Shown: piece after piece, positions 36,969-44,587 of the stretch | How positions within the stretch are numbered: the first letter of the stretch is position 1 | Layout of the letters: every line of letters starts with the position of its first letter | Origin: Agromyces marinus | GTDB taxonomy: Bacteria; Actinomycetota; Actinomycetes; Actinomycetales; Microbacteriaceae | Direction: 5' to 3' | DNA length: 64,000 nt | NCBI RefSeq assembly: GCF_021442325.1 | Contig: NZ_CP087879.1 | Span: 2,356,001 to 2,420,000 of the forward strand | Notes under the pieces: model-generated | The model's database searches: none | Seen by the model: the letters and a program-made list of their open reading frames with translations, nothing else | Told to the model about the DNA's origin: nothing | Translations under genes and position numbers: made by a program

Positions 36969-38462
36969 TCAGGTCGTGACGGATGCCGCGGCGATCGCCC
37001 CGCGCTGCTCGCGCGTGGGGTGGGCGGGGTCGAGTTCGCGCGATTCGCCCTCGCGCGGCGCCCCGCCCGCTGCGGCGTTCGTCGCCGCTCGCGCGGCGAG
37101 CACGAGGTCGGCCAGTTCGCGCACGGCACCGTGCCCGCCGTGCCGTTCGAGCACGTGTCGCGCCCGCTCGAGCGCGTCGGGCGCCGCATCGGGCACCGCG
37201 ATCGGCCAGCCCGCGAGGTCGAGGGCGGGGATGTCGCCCCGGTCGTTGCCGACGTACGCGACGCGATCGAGACGGATGCCGCGCGCCGCCGCCCACTCGC
37301 GCAGCGCCGCACCCTTGTCGTCGACGCCCTGCAGGCAGTCCACCCCGAGCTTCTCCGCGCGACGCGACACGACCGGGTTCGCCTCCGCGCTGAGGATGAG
37401 CACGGGCACGCCGGCGTCGCGCAGCCGCGCGATCCCGGCACCGTCGGCGCGACTGACGCGCACCGACTCCCGGCCGAGCTCGTCGACCGTGGCCGTGTCG
37501 TCGGTGTGCACGCCGTCGAAGTCGGTCGCGACCGCGTCGACGTCGATGAATGGATGCCGCGGGTCGGCGACCCAGGCCGCGCCGGAGCGTCGGGCGAGCA
37601 TGGCGGCGACCGTTCCCGCCAGGCGTCGGTCGACGCGCGGGGCGAGCGCGCGGGCGCGCGCGAGGTCGGCCGCGTCGTCGATCTCGACGGCCGTGTCGGG
37701 GTGCACGCGCTGGATGCCGATGCGCCCGAAGAAGCGGTGCCTCGCGAGCAGGAACCCGTCGGTGCGCAGGGCGTAGAAGGCGCCCGTCTCGAGGTACTCG
37801 GGCTCGCGGTCCTGCCTGCGCGGACGGTCGGTCGGGTCGTGGTTGACCCCGGTCGCGCTCGCCCCGTCCGCGTCATCCGCTCGCTCACGCCAGAGGAAGC
37901 CGTGCGTCGGCGTCGCGGCGAACACGACGTCGCGCTCTCCCTGCTCGACGCGCAGGACCGCGGCGTCGAGGTCCGCGGGGTCGATGAACGGCGACGTCGC
38001 CTGGATGAAGACGGTAACGGCCGGCCCGCTGGCGGCATCGAACCCCGACTCCCCCAGCGCGTGCAGGACCGCGGATTCGCTCGAGGCCGTCGCCCCGGAC
38101 AGTTCCGCCGGACGATCGACGATCTCCGCGCCGGCCCTGCGCGCGACCTCGGCGATCTCGGCATCGTCGGTCGTGACGACGACGCGGCCGATCCGCTCGG
38201 CGGCACGCGCGGCGTGCACCGCCCGTGCGACGAGCGGTGCGCCGCCGACCCGGGCCAGGTTCTTGCCCGGCAGGCCCTGCGACCCGCCCCTGGCCGGGAT
38301 GATCGCGATCGCGACGGCCGCACGCGCGACCCGACCGCCGCCGAGCGCGACGCCCTCGCCCGGTGCGCGCGCGGCGCGTTCCCCGTGCGCGCCGGCGCCG
38401 TCCTGGGCGGGTCTCGTCGTCGCGTCGGCGGCGGTGGCCTCGGTGAGCTCGCTGCTGCTCAT
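36969..38462 (-). CDS. neuA: CMP-nonulosonate cytidylyltransferase fused to a HAD phosphatase
   Basis: 497 residues. The N-terminal domain (about 50-285) is a CMP-sialic acid synthetase: AIIPARGGSQGLPGKNL, TTDDAEIAEVARRAG, FIQATSPFIDPADLDAA and YLETGAFYALR. The C-terminal domain (about 308-460) is a KdsC-type HAD phosphatase with Asp314/Asp316 (TDFDGVHTDD), LSAEAN, a Lys-containing segment and VGNDRGDIPAL. Both functions in one chain would allow a 9-phosphorylated product of NeuB to be dephosphorylated and CMP-activated. ATG at 38462 is six bases after TACGTT; the first 45 residues are low complexity. A PHO-box-like repeat lies at the -35 position. Confidence 0.88.
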   Translation of the reverse strand: MSSSELTEATAADATTRPAQDGAGAHGERAARAPGEGVALGGGRVARAAVAIAIIPARGGSQGLPGKNLARVGGAPLVARAVHAARAAERIGRVVVTTDDAEIAEVARRAGAEIVDRPAELSGATASSESAVLHALGESGFDAASGPAVTVFIQATSPFIDPADLDAAVLRVEQGERDVVFAATPTHGFLWRERADDADGASATGVNHDPTDRPRRQDREPEYLETGAFYALRTDGFLLARHRFFGRIGIQRVHPDTAVEIDDAADLARARALAPRVDRRLAGTVAAMLARRSGAAWVADPRHPFIDVDAVATDFDGVHTDDTATVDELGRESVRVSRADGAGIARLRDAGVPVLILSAEANPVVSRRAEKLGVDCLQGVDDKGAALREWAAARGIRLDRVAYVGNDRGDIPALDLAGWPIAVPDAAPDALERARHVLERHGGHGAVRELADLVLAARAATNAAAGGAPREGESRELDPAHPTREQRGAIAAASVTT

Positions 38463-38474
38463 GTCGCGAACGTA
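38463..38474 (-). promoter_or_regulatory. -10 box for leaderless neuA
   Basis: Minus-strand TACGTT (38474-38469) with a six-base gap to the ATG at 38462. Confidence 0.5.
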
Positions 38475-38490
38475 TTCGCGGCATCCGTCC

Positions 38491-38512
38491 GCACGGTGCA
38501 CGCCGGGTGAAC
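38491..38512 (-). promoter_or_regulatory. PHO-box-like direct repeat upstream of neuA
   Basis: On the minus strand GTTCACCCGGC (38512-38502) is followed directly by GTGCACCGTGC (38501-38491): two 11-base units like those ahead of pstS, oriented toward neuA. The box ends 16 bases before the -10 and so occupies the -35 position. Binding by RegX3 is an inference; a two-unit match can arise by chance in GC-rich DNA. Confidence 0.45.
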
Positions 38513-38586
38513 TCCCGGCGACGCTCGCGCGGCCGATGCCGCGCACTCCCTGTGGATGACGCGCCTCGGGTGCGCGCCCGGTCATC

Positions 38587-38599
38587 TACGTTTGAGCGC
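38587..38599 (+). promoter_or_regulatory. -10 box for the secreted lipoprotein gene
   Basis: TACGTT (38587-38592) ends seven bases before the ATG at 38600. Confidence 0.5.
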
Positions 38600-39235
38600 A
38601 TGCCCGCGTCATCCGCCCCCACCAGCAGACCCGGGCGGATGCCGCAGCGCGCCGCCCTCGCCGCCCTCGCGTGCGCTCTGCTCATCGGCACGACCGCGTG
38701 CGCGGTCGCGGACGAGCCGGGTGGCGAACCGCGCAGCGCGCCGCCCGCCGAGACGGCCGACGGGTCGACCGCCGAGCCGACCGCCGAGCCGATCTTCGCG
38801 TCGGACGAGGAGGCGCTCGCGGCGGCGGTGGAAGCGTACGAGGCGTACAGCGCGGCATCCAATCGCGTGGCGAACGCCGGCGGAGAGGGTTCGGGCGGCA
38901 TTGCCCGGCTGGTGAGCCCTGAATTCGACGAGGTAGTTCAAGAGGAATTCGCGGCGCTCCGAGATTCCGGGCTGAGGATGTCAGGTGACGCCATCCACTT
39001 CGCGCCAGTTCTGGACTCGCACGAGGAACGGAATCGTGTCGCGACCGTCACCGTCACGTTCTGTCGCGACGTCTCCGGAACACGCCTCCTTCGCCCCGAC
39101 GGTTCGGATGCCACGCCGGCGGACCGCGATCTCATCCAGGCGACGAACGTCGTACTCACGTCCGTTGAACGCGACTCAGCCACGCTCATCGTCAGTAGCG
39201 CAAGGCGCGTGCAAGACGAGTCGAACTGCCAGTGA
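38600..39235 (+). CDS. Putative lipoprotein, function unknown
   Basis: 211 residues with an export signal (RAALAALACALLIGTTAC; possible lipidated Cys near residue 34), a Pro/Thr/Glu-rich linker and a compact mature domain resembling the general pattern of small secreted actinobacterial proteins of unknown function (DEEALAAAVEAYEAYSAASN; HEERNRVATVTVTFCRDVSGTRLL). ATG at 38600 is supported by a leaderless -10. It is coupled to the next gene by a GTGA overlap, so the two products probably act together at the cell surface. Confidence 0.7.
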   Translation: MPASSAPTSRPGRMPQRAALAALACALLIGTTACAVADEPGGEPRSAPPAETADGSTAEPTAEPIFASDEEALAAAVEAYEAYSAASNRVANAGGEGSGGIARLVSPEFDEVVQEEFAALRDSGLRMSGDAIHFAPVLDSHEERNRVATVTVTFCRDVSGTRLLRPDGSDATPADRDLIQATNVVLTSVERDSATLIVSSARRVQDESNCQ

Positions 39236-40026
39236 AGTCCGTCGCAACGGCACTCCTGATCGCCGCGTTGTCGATCGGCACCACGAATCCGGGTGACCAG
39301 GACACTGTGTTCGGCGGCACGCTGTCCGCGCACATCGGCGAGAGCACCGCTCAAATCATCGCGGAAGCCACCCGTCCGGGGACGAACACGAACCCCGCCG
39401 ACGGCTTCACCCCCGACACCATCACCCACACCACCGAACCACCCCGACGCCCCACCGCACCCCCACGCGACATCTGCAACCCCGAGAACCCCACTCCCTG
39501 CCGATTCACCGGAGCAGAACCCGAACCCCCACCACCCGGCGAACCCGCCCTCACCCTCCAGGACATCGCCGCCTTCCACCCCGAACCCGGCCAGCACCGC
39601 GCCGAACCCGACGGCTGGGCCATCCTGAACCTCCCAGCCAACGCCCTCGCCCACACCACCACCCAGACCAGGCCAGGCACCCTCTTCGACCGACCCGTAC
39701 ACGTCCGCTTCCACCCCGTCGGCTACCACCGCACCTACTCCGACGGCACCACCCACACCACCACCGACCCCGGCACGACCTGGGAACACCTCGACCAACC
39801 CGAGTTCACCACCACCCCAACCAGCCACATCTACACCACCCCCGGCGAACACACCGCCCGACTCGACATCACCTACATCGCCGAATACCGCTACACCGGA
39901 TCCACCTGGCGCTGGATCGACGGCACCCTCACCATCCCCGGAACCCCCACCCGCATCCTCGTCGGCGAACTCGACACCGTCCTCGTCACCGGCCCATGCA
40001 CCACCCACCCAGGACCCGGCTGCTGA
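39232..40026 (+). CDS. Secreted protein with atypical composition, possibly PKD-like
   Basis: 264 residues with an N-terminal signal peptide (MKSVATALLIAALSIGTTNPG), a Pro/Thr-rich stretch (about 60-110) and a beta-rich C-terminal region with many Thr, His and Tyr (YHRTYSDGTTHTTTDPGTTW; TSHIYTTPGEHTARLDITYIAEYRYTG) that suggests an Ig/PKD-like domain. From about 39400 the coding strand is extremely C-rich and G-poor: Glu is mostly GAA and Arg often CGA, unlike the GAG/CGC of neighbours. That indicates different selection or origin. GTG overlaps the upstream stop. Function unknown. Confidence 0.7.
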   Translation: MKSVATALLIAALSIGTTNPGDQDTVFGGTLSAHIGESTAQIIAEATRPGTNTNPADGFTPDTITHTTEPPRRPTAPPRDICNPENPTPCRFTGAEPEPPPPGEPALTLQDIAAFHPEPGQHRAEPDGWAILNLPANALAHTTTQTRPGTLFDRPVHVRFHPVGYHRTYSDGTTHTTTDPGTTWEHLDQPEFTTTPTSHIYTTPGEHTARLDITYIAEYRYTGSTWRWIDGTLTIPGTPTRILVGELDTVLVTGPCTTHPGPGC

Positions 40027-40227
40027 AGCCACCCACCCTCAGGGTCCCGAGACGCTCCGCACCTCGACCCGCGGACACGCGCCACCCCGCCGCTCAGGAG
40101 ATCTGACCGACACCCCGAGCGAACCGATGCCGCAGAGCGGCGTGTCGCCGGAAACATCCTGAATCGCTCCCGACGACGGCCCCGACGGGCGGCCCGGCTG
40201 CTGAACCGACGGGACTGTCAGAGACGC

Positions 40228-41115
40228 TCAGCGACCGTGCAGCTTGATCTCCGCGGCCTTCACGACGTTCGCGAGCAGCATCGCCCGCGTCATCGGGCCC
40301 ACGCCGCCCGGGTTCGGGGAGAGGTGCCCGGCGACCTCGGCGACGGCCGGGTCCACGTCGCCCGTGAGCCTGCCCTTGCCCGTCTCCTCGTCGGCGACGC
40401 GCGTGATGCCCACGTCGAGCACGGCGGCGCCGGGCTTGATCCACTCGGGCTTGACCATGTGCGGCACGCCGACGGCGGCGACCACGATGTCGGCGCGACG
40501 CACCTCCTCGGCGACGTCGACCGTGCGCGAGTGCGTGAGCGTGACGGTCGCGTCGAGGCCCTTCCGCGTGAACAGCAGGCCGAGCGGCCGGCCGACGGTG
40601 AGTCCGCGGCCGATGACCGCGACGTGCTTGCCGCGGATCGGCACCTGGTAGCGCTGCAGCATCTCGACGATGCCCGCGGGGGTGCACGGCAGCGGCGAGG
40701 AGAGCTCGCCCTCGATGCCCAGCACGAGTCGACCGAGGTTGGTGGGGTGCAGCCCGTCGGCGTCCTTGTCGGGGTCGATGAGCTCGAGCATGGCGTTCTC
40801 GTCGTGCCCGGTGGGCAGGGGCAGCTGCACGATGTACCCGGTGACCTCGCGAGCCGTGTTCAGGTCGCGGATCGCGGCGCGCACATCGGCGGTGGTCGCC
40901 GAGGCGGGCAGGTCGACGCGGATCGACTCGATGCCGACCTCGGCGCAGTCGCGGTGCTTGCCGGCGACGTACGAGCGCGACGCGGGGTCGTCTCCGACGA
41001 GCAGCGTGCCGAGGCCCGGCACGACGCCGTTCGCGCGCAGGTCGGTGATGCGCGACGCGAGTTCCGACTTGACGGCCGCCGCGGTGGCGACGCCGTCGAG
41101 GGTGATGGCGGTCAT
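40228..41115 (-). CDS. folD: Methylenetetrahydrofolate dehydrogenase/cyclohydrolase
   Basis: 295 residues of the bifunctional FolD family: [15 protein letters not shown] with the catalytic Lys of the Y-x3-K motif, [13 protein letters not shown] (about residue 95), [20 protein letters not shown]-binding loop and [13 protein letters not shown] near the C-terminus. It interconverts 5,10-methylene- and 10-formyl-tetrahydrofolate. It follows glyA, whose product makes its substrate. ATG at 41115 with GAAGGA upstream. The 200 bases between its end and the preceding gene show no clear element. Confidence 0.96.
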   Translation of the reverse strand: MTAITLDGVATAAAVKSELASRITDLRANGVVPGLGTLLVGDDPASRSYVAGKHRDCAEVGIESIRVDLPASATTADVRAAIRDLNTAREVTGYIVQLPLPTGHDENAMLELIDPDKDADGLHPTNLGRLVLGIEGELSSPLPCTPAGIVEMLQRYQVPIRGKHVAVIGRGLTVGRPLGLLFTRKGLDATVTLTHSRTVDVAEEVRRADIVVAAVGVPHMVKPEWIKPGAAVLDVGITRVADEETGKGRLTGDVDPAVAEVAGHLSPNPGGVGPMTRAMLLANVVKAAEIKLHGR

Positions 41116-41139
41116 CCTTGCATCCTTCGAATCCTTGTC

Positions 41140-41212
41140 ATTCAGGATGAACCGGCCGACACGCCGGTACCGGATGTCTCCGGACCGGCGTGTCGCGCCG
41201 ATCGTCCTGAAT
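41140..41212 (-). terminator. Nested inverted repeat between glyA and folD
   Basis: An inner 12-bp stem (CGACACGCCGGT at 41157-41168 with its complement at 41184-41195, extended by CCGG/CCGG) inside an outer 8-bp stem (ATTCAGGA 41140-41147, TCCTGAAT 41205-41212). It lies beyond the glyA stop and before folD, and may attenuate read-through. Confidence 0.65.
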
Positions 41213-41264
41213 CGCGCGAACGGGGGTGGGTGGCGGGGGCGTGATGGGGTGGGAGTGCGGGCAG

Positions 41265-42539
41265 CTACTGCTGCAGGCCGGGGTAGAGCGGGAACGCGGC
41301 GGTGAGGGCTTCGACGCGCGAGCGGAGCGCCGCGACATCCGGGTTCGCCTGCAGCGCGAGCGCGATGACGTCGGCCACCTCGGTGAACTCGGCGTCGCCG
41401 AAGCCGCGCGTCGCGAGCGCGGGCGTGCCGATGCGCAGGCCCGAGGTGACCATCGGCGGGCGCGGGTCGAACGGCACCGCGTTGCGGTTCACGGTGATGC
41501 CGACCTCGTGCAGGCGGTCTTCTGCCTGCTGGCCGTCGAGCTCGGAGGTGCGGAGGTCGGCGAGCACGAGGTGCACGTCGGTGCCGCCCGTGAGCACGTC
41601 GACGCCGGCCGCGCGCGAGTCGTCGGCGACGAGGCGCGACGCCAGGATGCGCGCACCGCTCAGCGTGCGCTCCTGGCGGTCGCGGAACTCCTCGGAGGCG
41701 GCGATCTTGAACGCGGTCGCCTTCGCGGCGATCACGTGCATGAGCGGGCCGCCCTGCTGGCCGGGGAACACGTTCGAGTTGAGCTTCTTGGCCAGCTCCA
41801 TGTCGCGCGAGAGGATGAAGCCCGAGCGCGGGCCGCCGATCGTCTTGTGCACGGTCGAGGAGACGACGTCGGCGTGCGGCACGGGGTTCGGGTGCAGGCC
41901 CGCGGCGACGAGGCCGGCGAAGTGCGCCATGTCGACCCAGAGCTTCGCGCCGACCTCGTCGGCGATCTCGCGGAAGGCGGCGAAGTCGAGCTGGCGCGGG
42001 TAGGCCGACCAGCCGGCGATGATGACCTGCGGCTTGTGCTCGAGCGCCTTGTCGCGGACCACGTTCATGTCGACCTGGAAGGTCTCGGGGTCGACGCCGT
42101 AGGCGACGGCGTTGTAGAGCTTGCCGGAGAAGTTCAGCCGCATGCCGTGCGTGAGGTGGCCGCCGTGGGCGAGCTCGAGGCCGAGGATCGTGTCGCCGGG
42201 CGTGGCGATCGCCGAGAGCACGGCCGCGTTCGCGGTCGCGCCCGAGTGGGGCTGCACGTTGGCGTACTCGGCGCCGAACAGGCTCTTCGCGCGAGCGATG
42301 GCGAGGTTCTCGGCGACGTCGACGAACTCGCAGCCGCCGTAGTAGCGGCGGCCCGGGTAGCCCTCGGCGTACTTGTTCGTGAGCACCGAACCCTGCGACT
42401 GCAGGACCGAGACGGGCACGAAGTTCTCGCTCGCGATCATCTCGAGCGTCGCGCGCTGCCGGTTCAGCTCCTGCTCGAGGACCTCGGCGATCTCGGGATC
42501 GACCTCGGCGAGGGGCTGGTTGAAGACGGACTCGGCCAA
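41265..42539 (-). CDS. glyA: Serine hydroxymethyltransferase
   Basis: 424 residues. It converts serine and tetrahydrofolate to glycine and methylene-tetrahydrofolate. Motifs: [46 protein letters not shown] and the PLP-lysine segment [13 protein letters not shown]. The start is TTG at 42539: AAGGAG lies six bases upstream, and the ATG nine codons further up would place that ribosome-binding site inside the gene. The mRNA leader carries a ZTP riboswitch. Confidence 0.96.
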   Translation of the reverse strand: MAESVFNQPLAEVDPEIAEVLEQELNRQRATLEMIASENFVPVSVLQSQGSVLTNKYAEGYPGRRYYGGCEFVDVAENLAIARAKSLFGAEYANVQPHSGATANAAVLSAIATPGDTILGLELAHGGHLTHGMRLNFSGKLYNAVAYGVDPETFQVDMNVVRDKALEHKPQVIIAGWSAYPRQLDFAAFREIADEVGAKLWVDMAHFAGLVAAGLHPNPVPHADVVSSTVHKTIGGPRSGFILSRDMELAKKLNSNVFPGQQGGPLMHVIAAKATAFKIAASEEFRDRQERTLSGARILASRLVADDSRAAGVDVLTGGTDVHLVLADLRTSELDGQQAEDRLHEVGITVNRNAVPFDPRPPMVTSGLRIGTPALATRGFGDAEFTEVADVIALALQANPDVAALRSRVEALTAAFPLYPGLQQ

Positions 42540-42609
42540 GACTGGCTCCTTCTGGACACGGAACATTGGATTTGGGGTGCAGCCTGACGCGACAACGCCG
42601 AAGCCGGCG

Positions 42610-42684
42610 GGCGACCCAGGCGTGCGGTCGATCCGTGCCAGTCGCTCCCCGATGGTGACCATCTCAACGCCAGTCGCGACCCGG
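42610..42684 (-). ncRNA. ZTP riboswitch (pfl motif) upstream of glyA
   Basis: On the minus strand the conserved first segment GGGTCGCGACTGGCG (42682-42668) is followed by a small ATGG-TCA-CCAT hairpin, then CGGGGAGCGAC, which pairs back with GTCGC, and after a linker the second conserved segment CGCCTGGGT (42622-42614). This is the order and sequence of the ZTP/ZMP-sensing riboswitch, which activates purine and folate genes such as glyA, folD and purH when 10-formyl-folate is short. TATGCT (42692-42687) lies just upstream as a -10. No obvious intrinsic terminator follows, so the output may be translational or Rho-dependent. Confidence 0.9.
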
Positions 42685-42788
42685 CCAGCATAGCAACGGA
42701 TGCCGCGGCGCCCGCGTGGCGCGACCTGCCGCGGGAGCCCACCGCGCGTCGGCCCGAACGGCCGGGCATGGGAGGATTGACCTCGCGA

Positions 42789-42796
42789 GTTTGTTC
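42789..42796 (+). promoter_or_regulatory. Half-site like the ROK operator ahead of the hexosaminidase gene
   Basis: GTTTGTTC matches one arm of the palindrome at 60183-60209 and lies eight bases after a possible -35 (TTGACC at 42777-42782), within the expected promoter. It may place the hexosaminidase-nagA locus under the same ROK repressor. Confidence 0.35.
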
Positions 42797-42836
42797 AGAG
42801 TCCTTCCAAATTCCCGGACGAGGAGCCACCGAGCCC

Positions 42837-44513
42837 ATGCACCGTCGCATCGTCGCGATCCTCTGCGTCGCCGCCGTCACCCTTCCGCTCGCGGGCTGCG
42901 CGCCCGGCGCCGAGTCACCGCCGGGAGGCGCCCGCGCCGTCACCCCCGCACCGGCCGCACTCACGTGGGCCGACGCCGGCCCCTACGAGCTCACTGAGGG
43001 CACCCGCATCATCGTCGACGGCGACGCGGGCACCGCTCCCGACCTGCTCGCCGACCTGCTGCGCGAGGCCACGGGCCACCCCGTCCCGGTCGTCGACGCG
43101 AGCACCGACGGCACGGTCGCTGCTGCCGACGCCGACGACATCGCGATCACCGTCGACCCCGAGGCATCCGCCCCGGTGCCCGAGCCGGCCCCCGCGGCCG
43201 GGACGGGCCGCGACGAGGCCTACGCGCTCGAGACCGGCGCCGACGGCGTCGAGCTCACCGCACGGTCGGCGGCCGGCGCCTTCCTCGGCACCCAGTCCCT
43301 TCGCCAGTTGCTGCCCGCGGCGATCGAACGCCCCGGCGCGGACGCGCCCGACGGCGGATGGACCGTGCCCGCCGCGTCCGTCGCCGATCGACCGCGATTC
43401 GCGTACCGCGGTGCGATGCTCGACGTCGCCCGCCACTTCTTCCCCGTCGAGGGCGTCGAGCGCTACCTCGACGCCCTCGCCCTGCTGAAGGTCAACGTGC
43501 TCCACCTGCACCTCACCGACGACCAGGGCTGGCGCATCGCGATCGACGGATGGCCCGAGCTCACCGGCATCGGGGCGTCGACCTCGGTCGGCGGCGACGG
43601 CGGCGGGTCGTACAGCGCCGAGGACTACCGCCGGATCGTGGCGTACGCCGCTGCGCGGCACATCACGATCGTGCCCGAGATCGACCTGCCCGGGCACACC
43701 AACGCGGCACTCAGCGCGTACCCCGAGCTCAACCCCGGCGGCGTCGCGCCGCCCCCGTACGAGGGGTTCGAGGTCGGGTTCTCCTCCCTCAGCGCGGCGC
43801 CCGAGGAGGCCGAGGCGACGAACCGGTTCCTCGCCGACGTCCTCACGCAGGTCGCCGCGCTGACACCCGGCCCCTGGCTGCACGTCGGCGGCGACGAGTC
43901 GCATGCGACGAGCGAGGAGGACTACCTCGACCTCGTCGGCCGGATCACCGCCACCGCGGCCGCGACGGGCAAGACGGTCATGGGATGGCACGAGCTCGGC
44001 GCCTCGGGCGACCTGCCCGAGGGAACGATCGGCCAGTACTGGAACTTCGTCGAACCCGAGGCCGAACCCGAGGAACTCGCGCACTCGATCGTCGACCAGG
44101 GCGGGAGGCTCGTGCTCTCGCCCGCCGACGTGGCCTACCTCGACATGAAGTACGTCGACGACCCGCCATCGCCTCAGGGCCGACGCGTCGGCCTCGAGTG
44201 GGCGAAGGGCGCCACGACGCTCGACGAGGCCTACTCGTGGGAGCCGACCGAGATCCTCCCCGGAGTCGACGAGGCGGCGATCCTCGGCATCGAGGCGCCG
44301 CTCTGGACCGAGACCCTGCGGGACATCGACGAGGTCGAGTTCATGGCGTTCCCCCGCATCGTCGCGATCGCCGAGATCGCCTGGTCTCCGCGGCCCGCCG
44401 GCGGCGAACGCGATCACGACGGGTTCTTCGATCGCGTCGCGCTGCTCGGGCAGCGCTGGGACGAGACCGGCACCGCCTACCACCCGGTGGGCGGGGTGCC
44501 ATGGGTCGGATGA
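42837..44513 (+). CDS. Secreted family-20 beta-N-acetylhexosaminidase (lipoprotein)
   Basis: 558 residues. Lipoprotein signal LPLAGC (Cys about residue 21), a GH20b-like N-terminal domain, then the GH20 barrel: RFAYRGAMLDVARHFFPVEGVERYLD, HLHLTDDQGWRI, PEIDLPGHTNAAL, and the catalytic Asp353-Glu354 pair in HVGGDES. It would release GlcNAc or GalNAc from chitin or cell-wall oligosaccharides outside the cell. The ATG follows GAGGAGCC with a slightly long gap. nagA lies 74 bases downstream. Confidence 0.93.
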   Translation: MHRRIVAILCVAAVTLPLAGCAPGAESPPGGARAVTPAPAALTWADAGPYELTEGTRIIVDGDAGTAPDLLADLLREATGHPVPVVDASTDGTVAAADADDIAITVDPEASAPVPEPAPAAGTGRDEAYALETGADGVELTARSAAGAFLGTQSLRQLLPAAIERPGADAPDGGWTVPAASVADRPRFAYRGAMLDVARHFFPVEGVERYLDALALLKVNVLHLHLTDDQGWRIAIDGWPELTGIGASTSVGGDGGGSYSAEDYRRIVAYAAARHITIVPEIDLPGHTNAALSAYPELNPGGVAPPPYEGFEVGFSSLSAAPEEAEATNRFLADVLTQVAALTPGPWLHVGGDESHATSEEDYLDLVGRITATAAATGKTVMGWHELGASGDLPEGTIGQYWNFVEPEAEPEELAHSIVDQGGRLVLSPADVAYLDMKYVDDPPSPQGRRVGLEWAKGATTLDEAYSWEPTEILPGVDEAAILGIEAPLWTETLRDIDEVEFMAFPRIVAIAEIAWSPRPAGGERDHDGFFDRVALLGQRWDETGTAYHPVGGVPWVG

Positions 44514-44574
44514 GGGGCTTCTCGCGGCCGACGCGACGACCGGCCGACGGACGGTCTTGGATGCGCGCGCCGCG

Positions 44575-44587
44575 TATCGTTGGCCGG
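44575..44587 (+). promoter_or_regulatory. -10 box for leaderless nagA
   Basis: TATCGT (44575-44580) ends seven bases before the GTG at 44588. Confidence 0.5.

Noticed and set aside
34751..38323. A 1190-codon minus-strand frame over the nonulosonic acid cluster
   Set aside because: Only the portion from 36073 down encodes the glycosyltransferase; the rest is a shadow of neuA and neuB in another frame.
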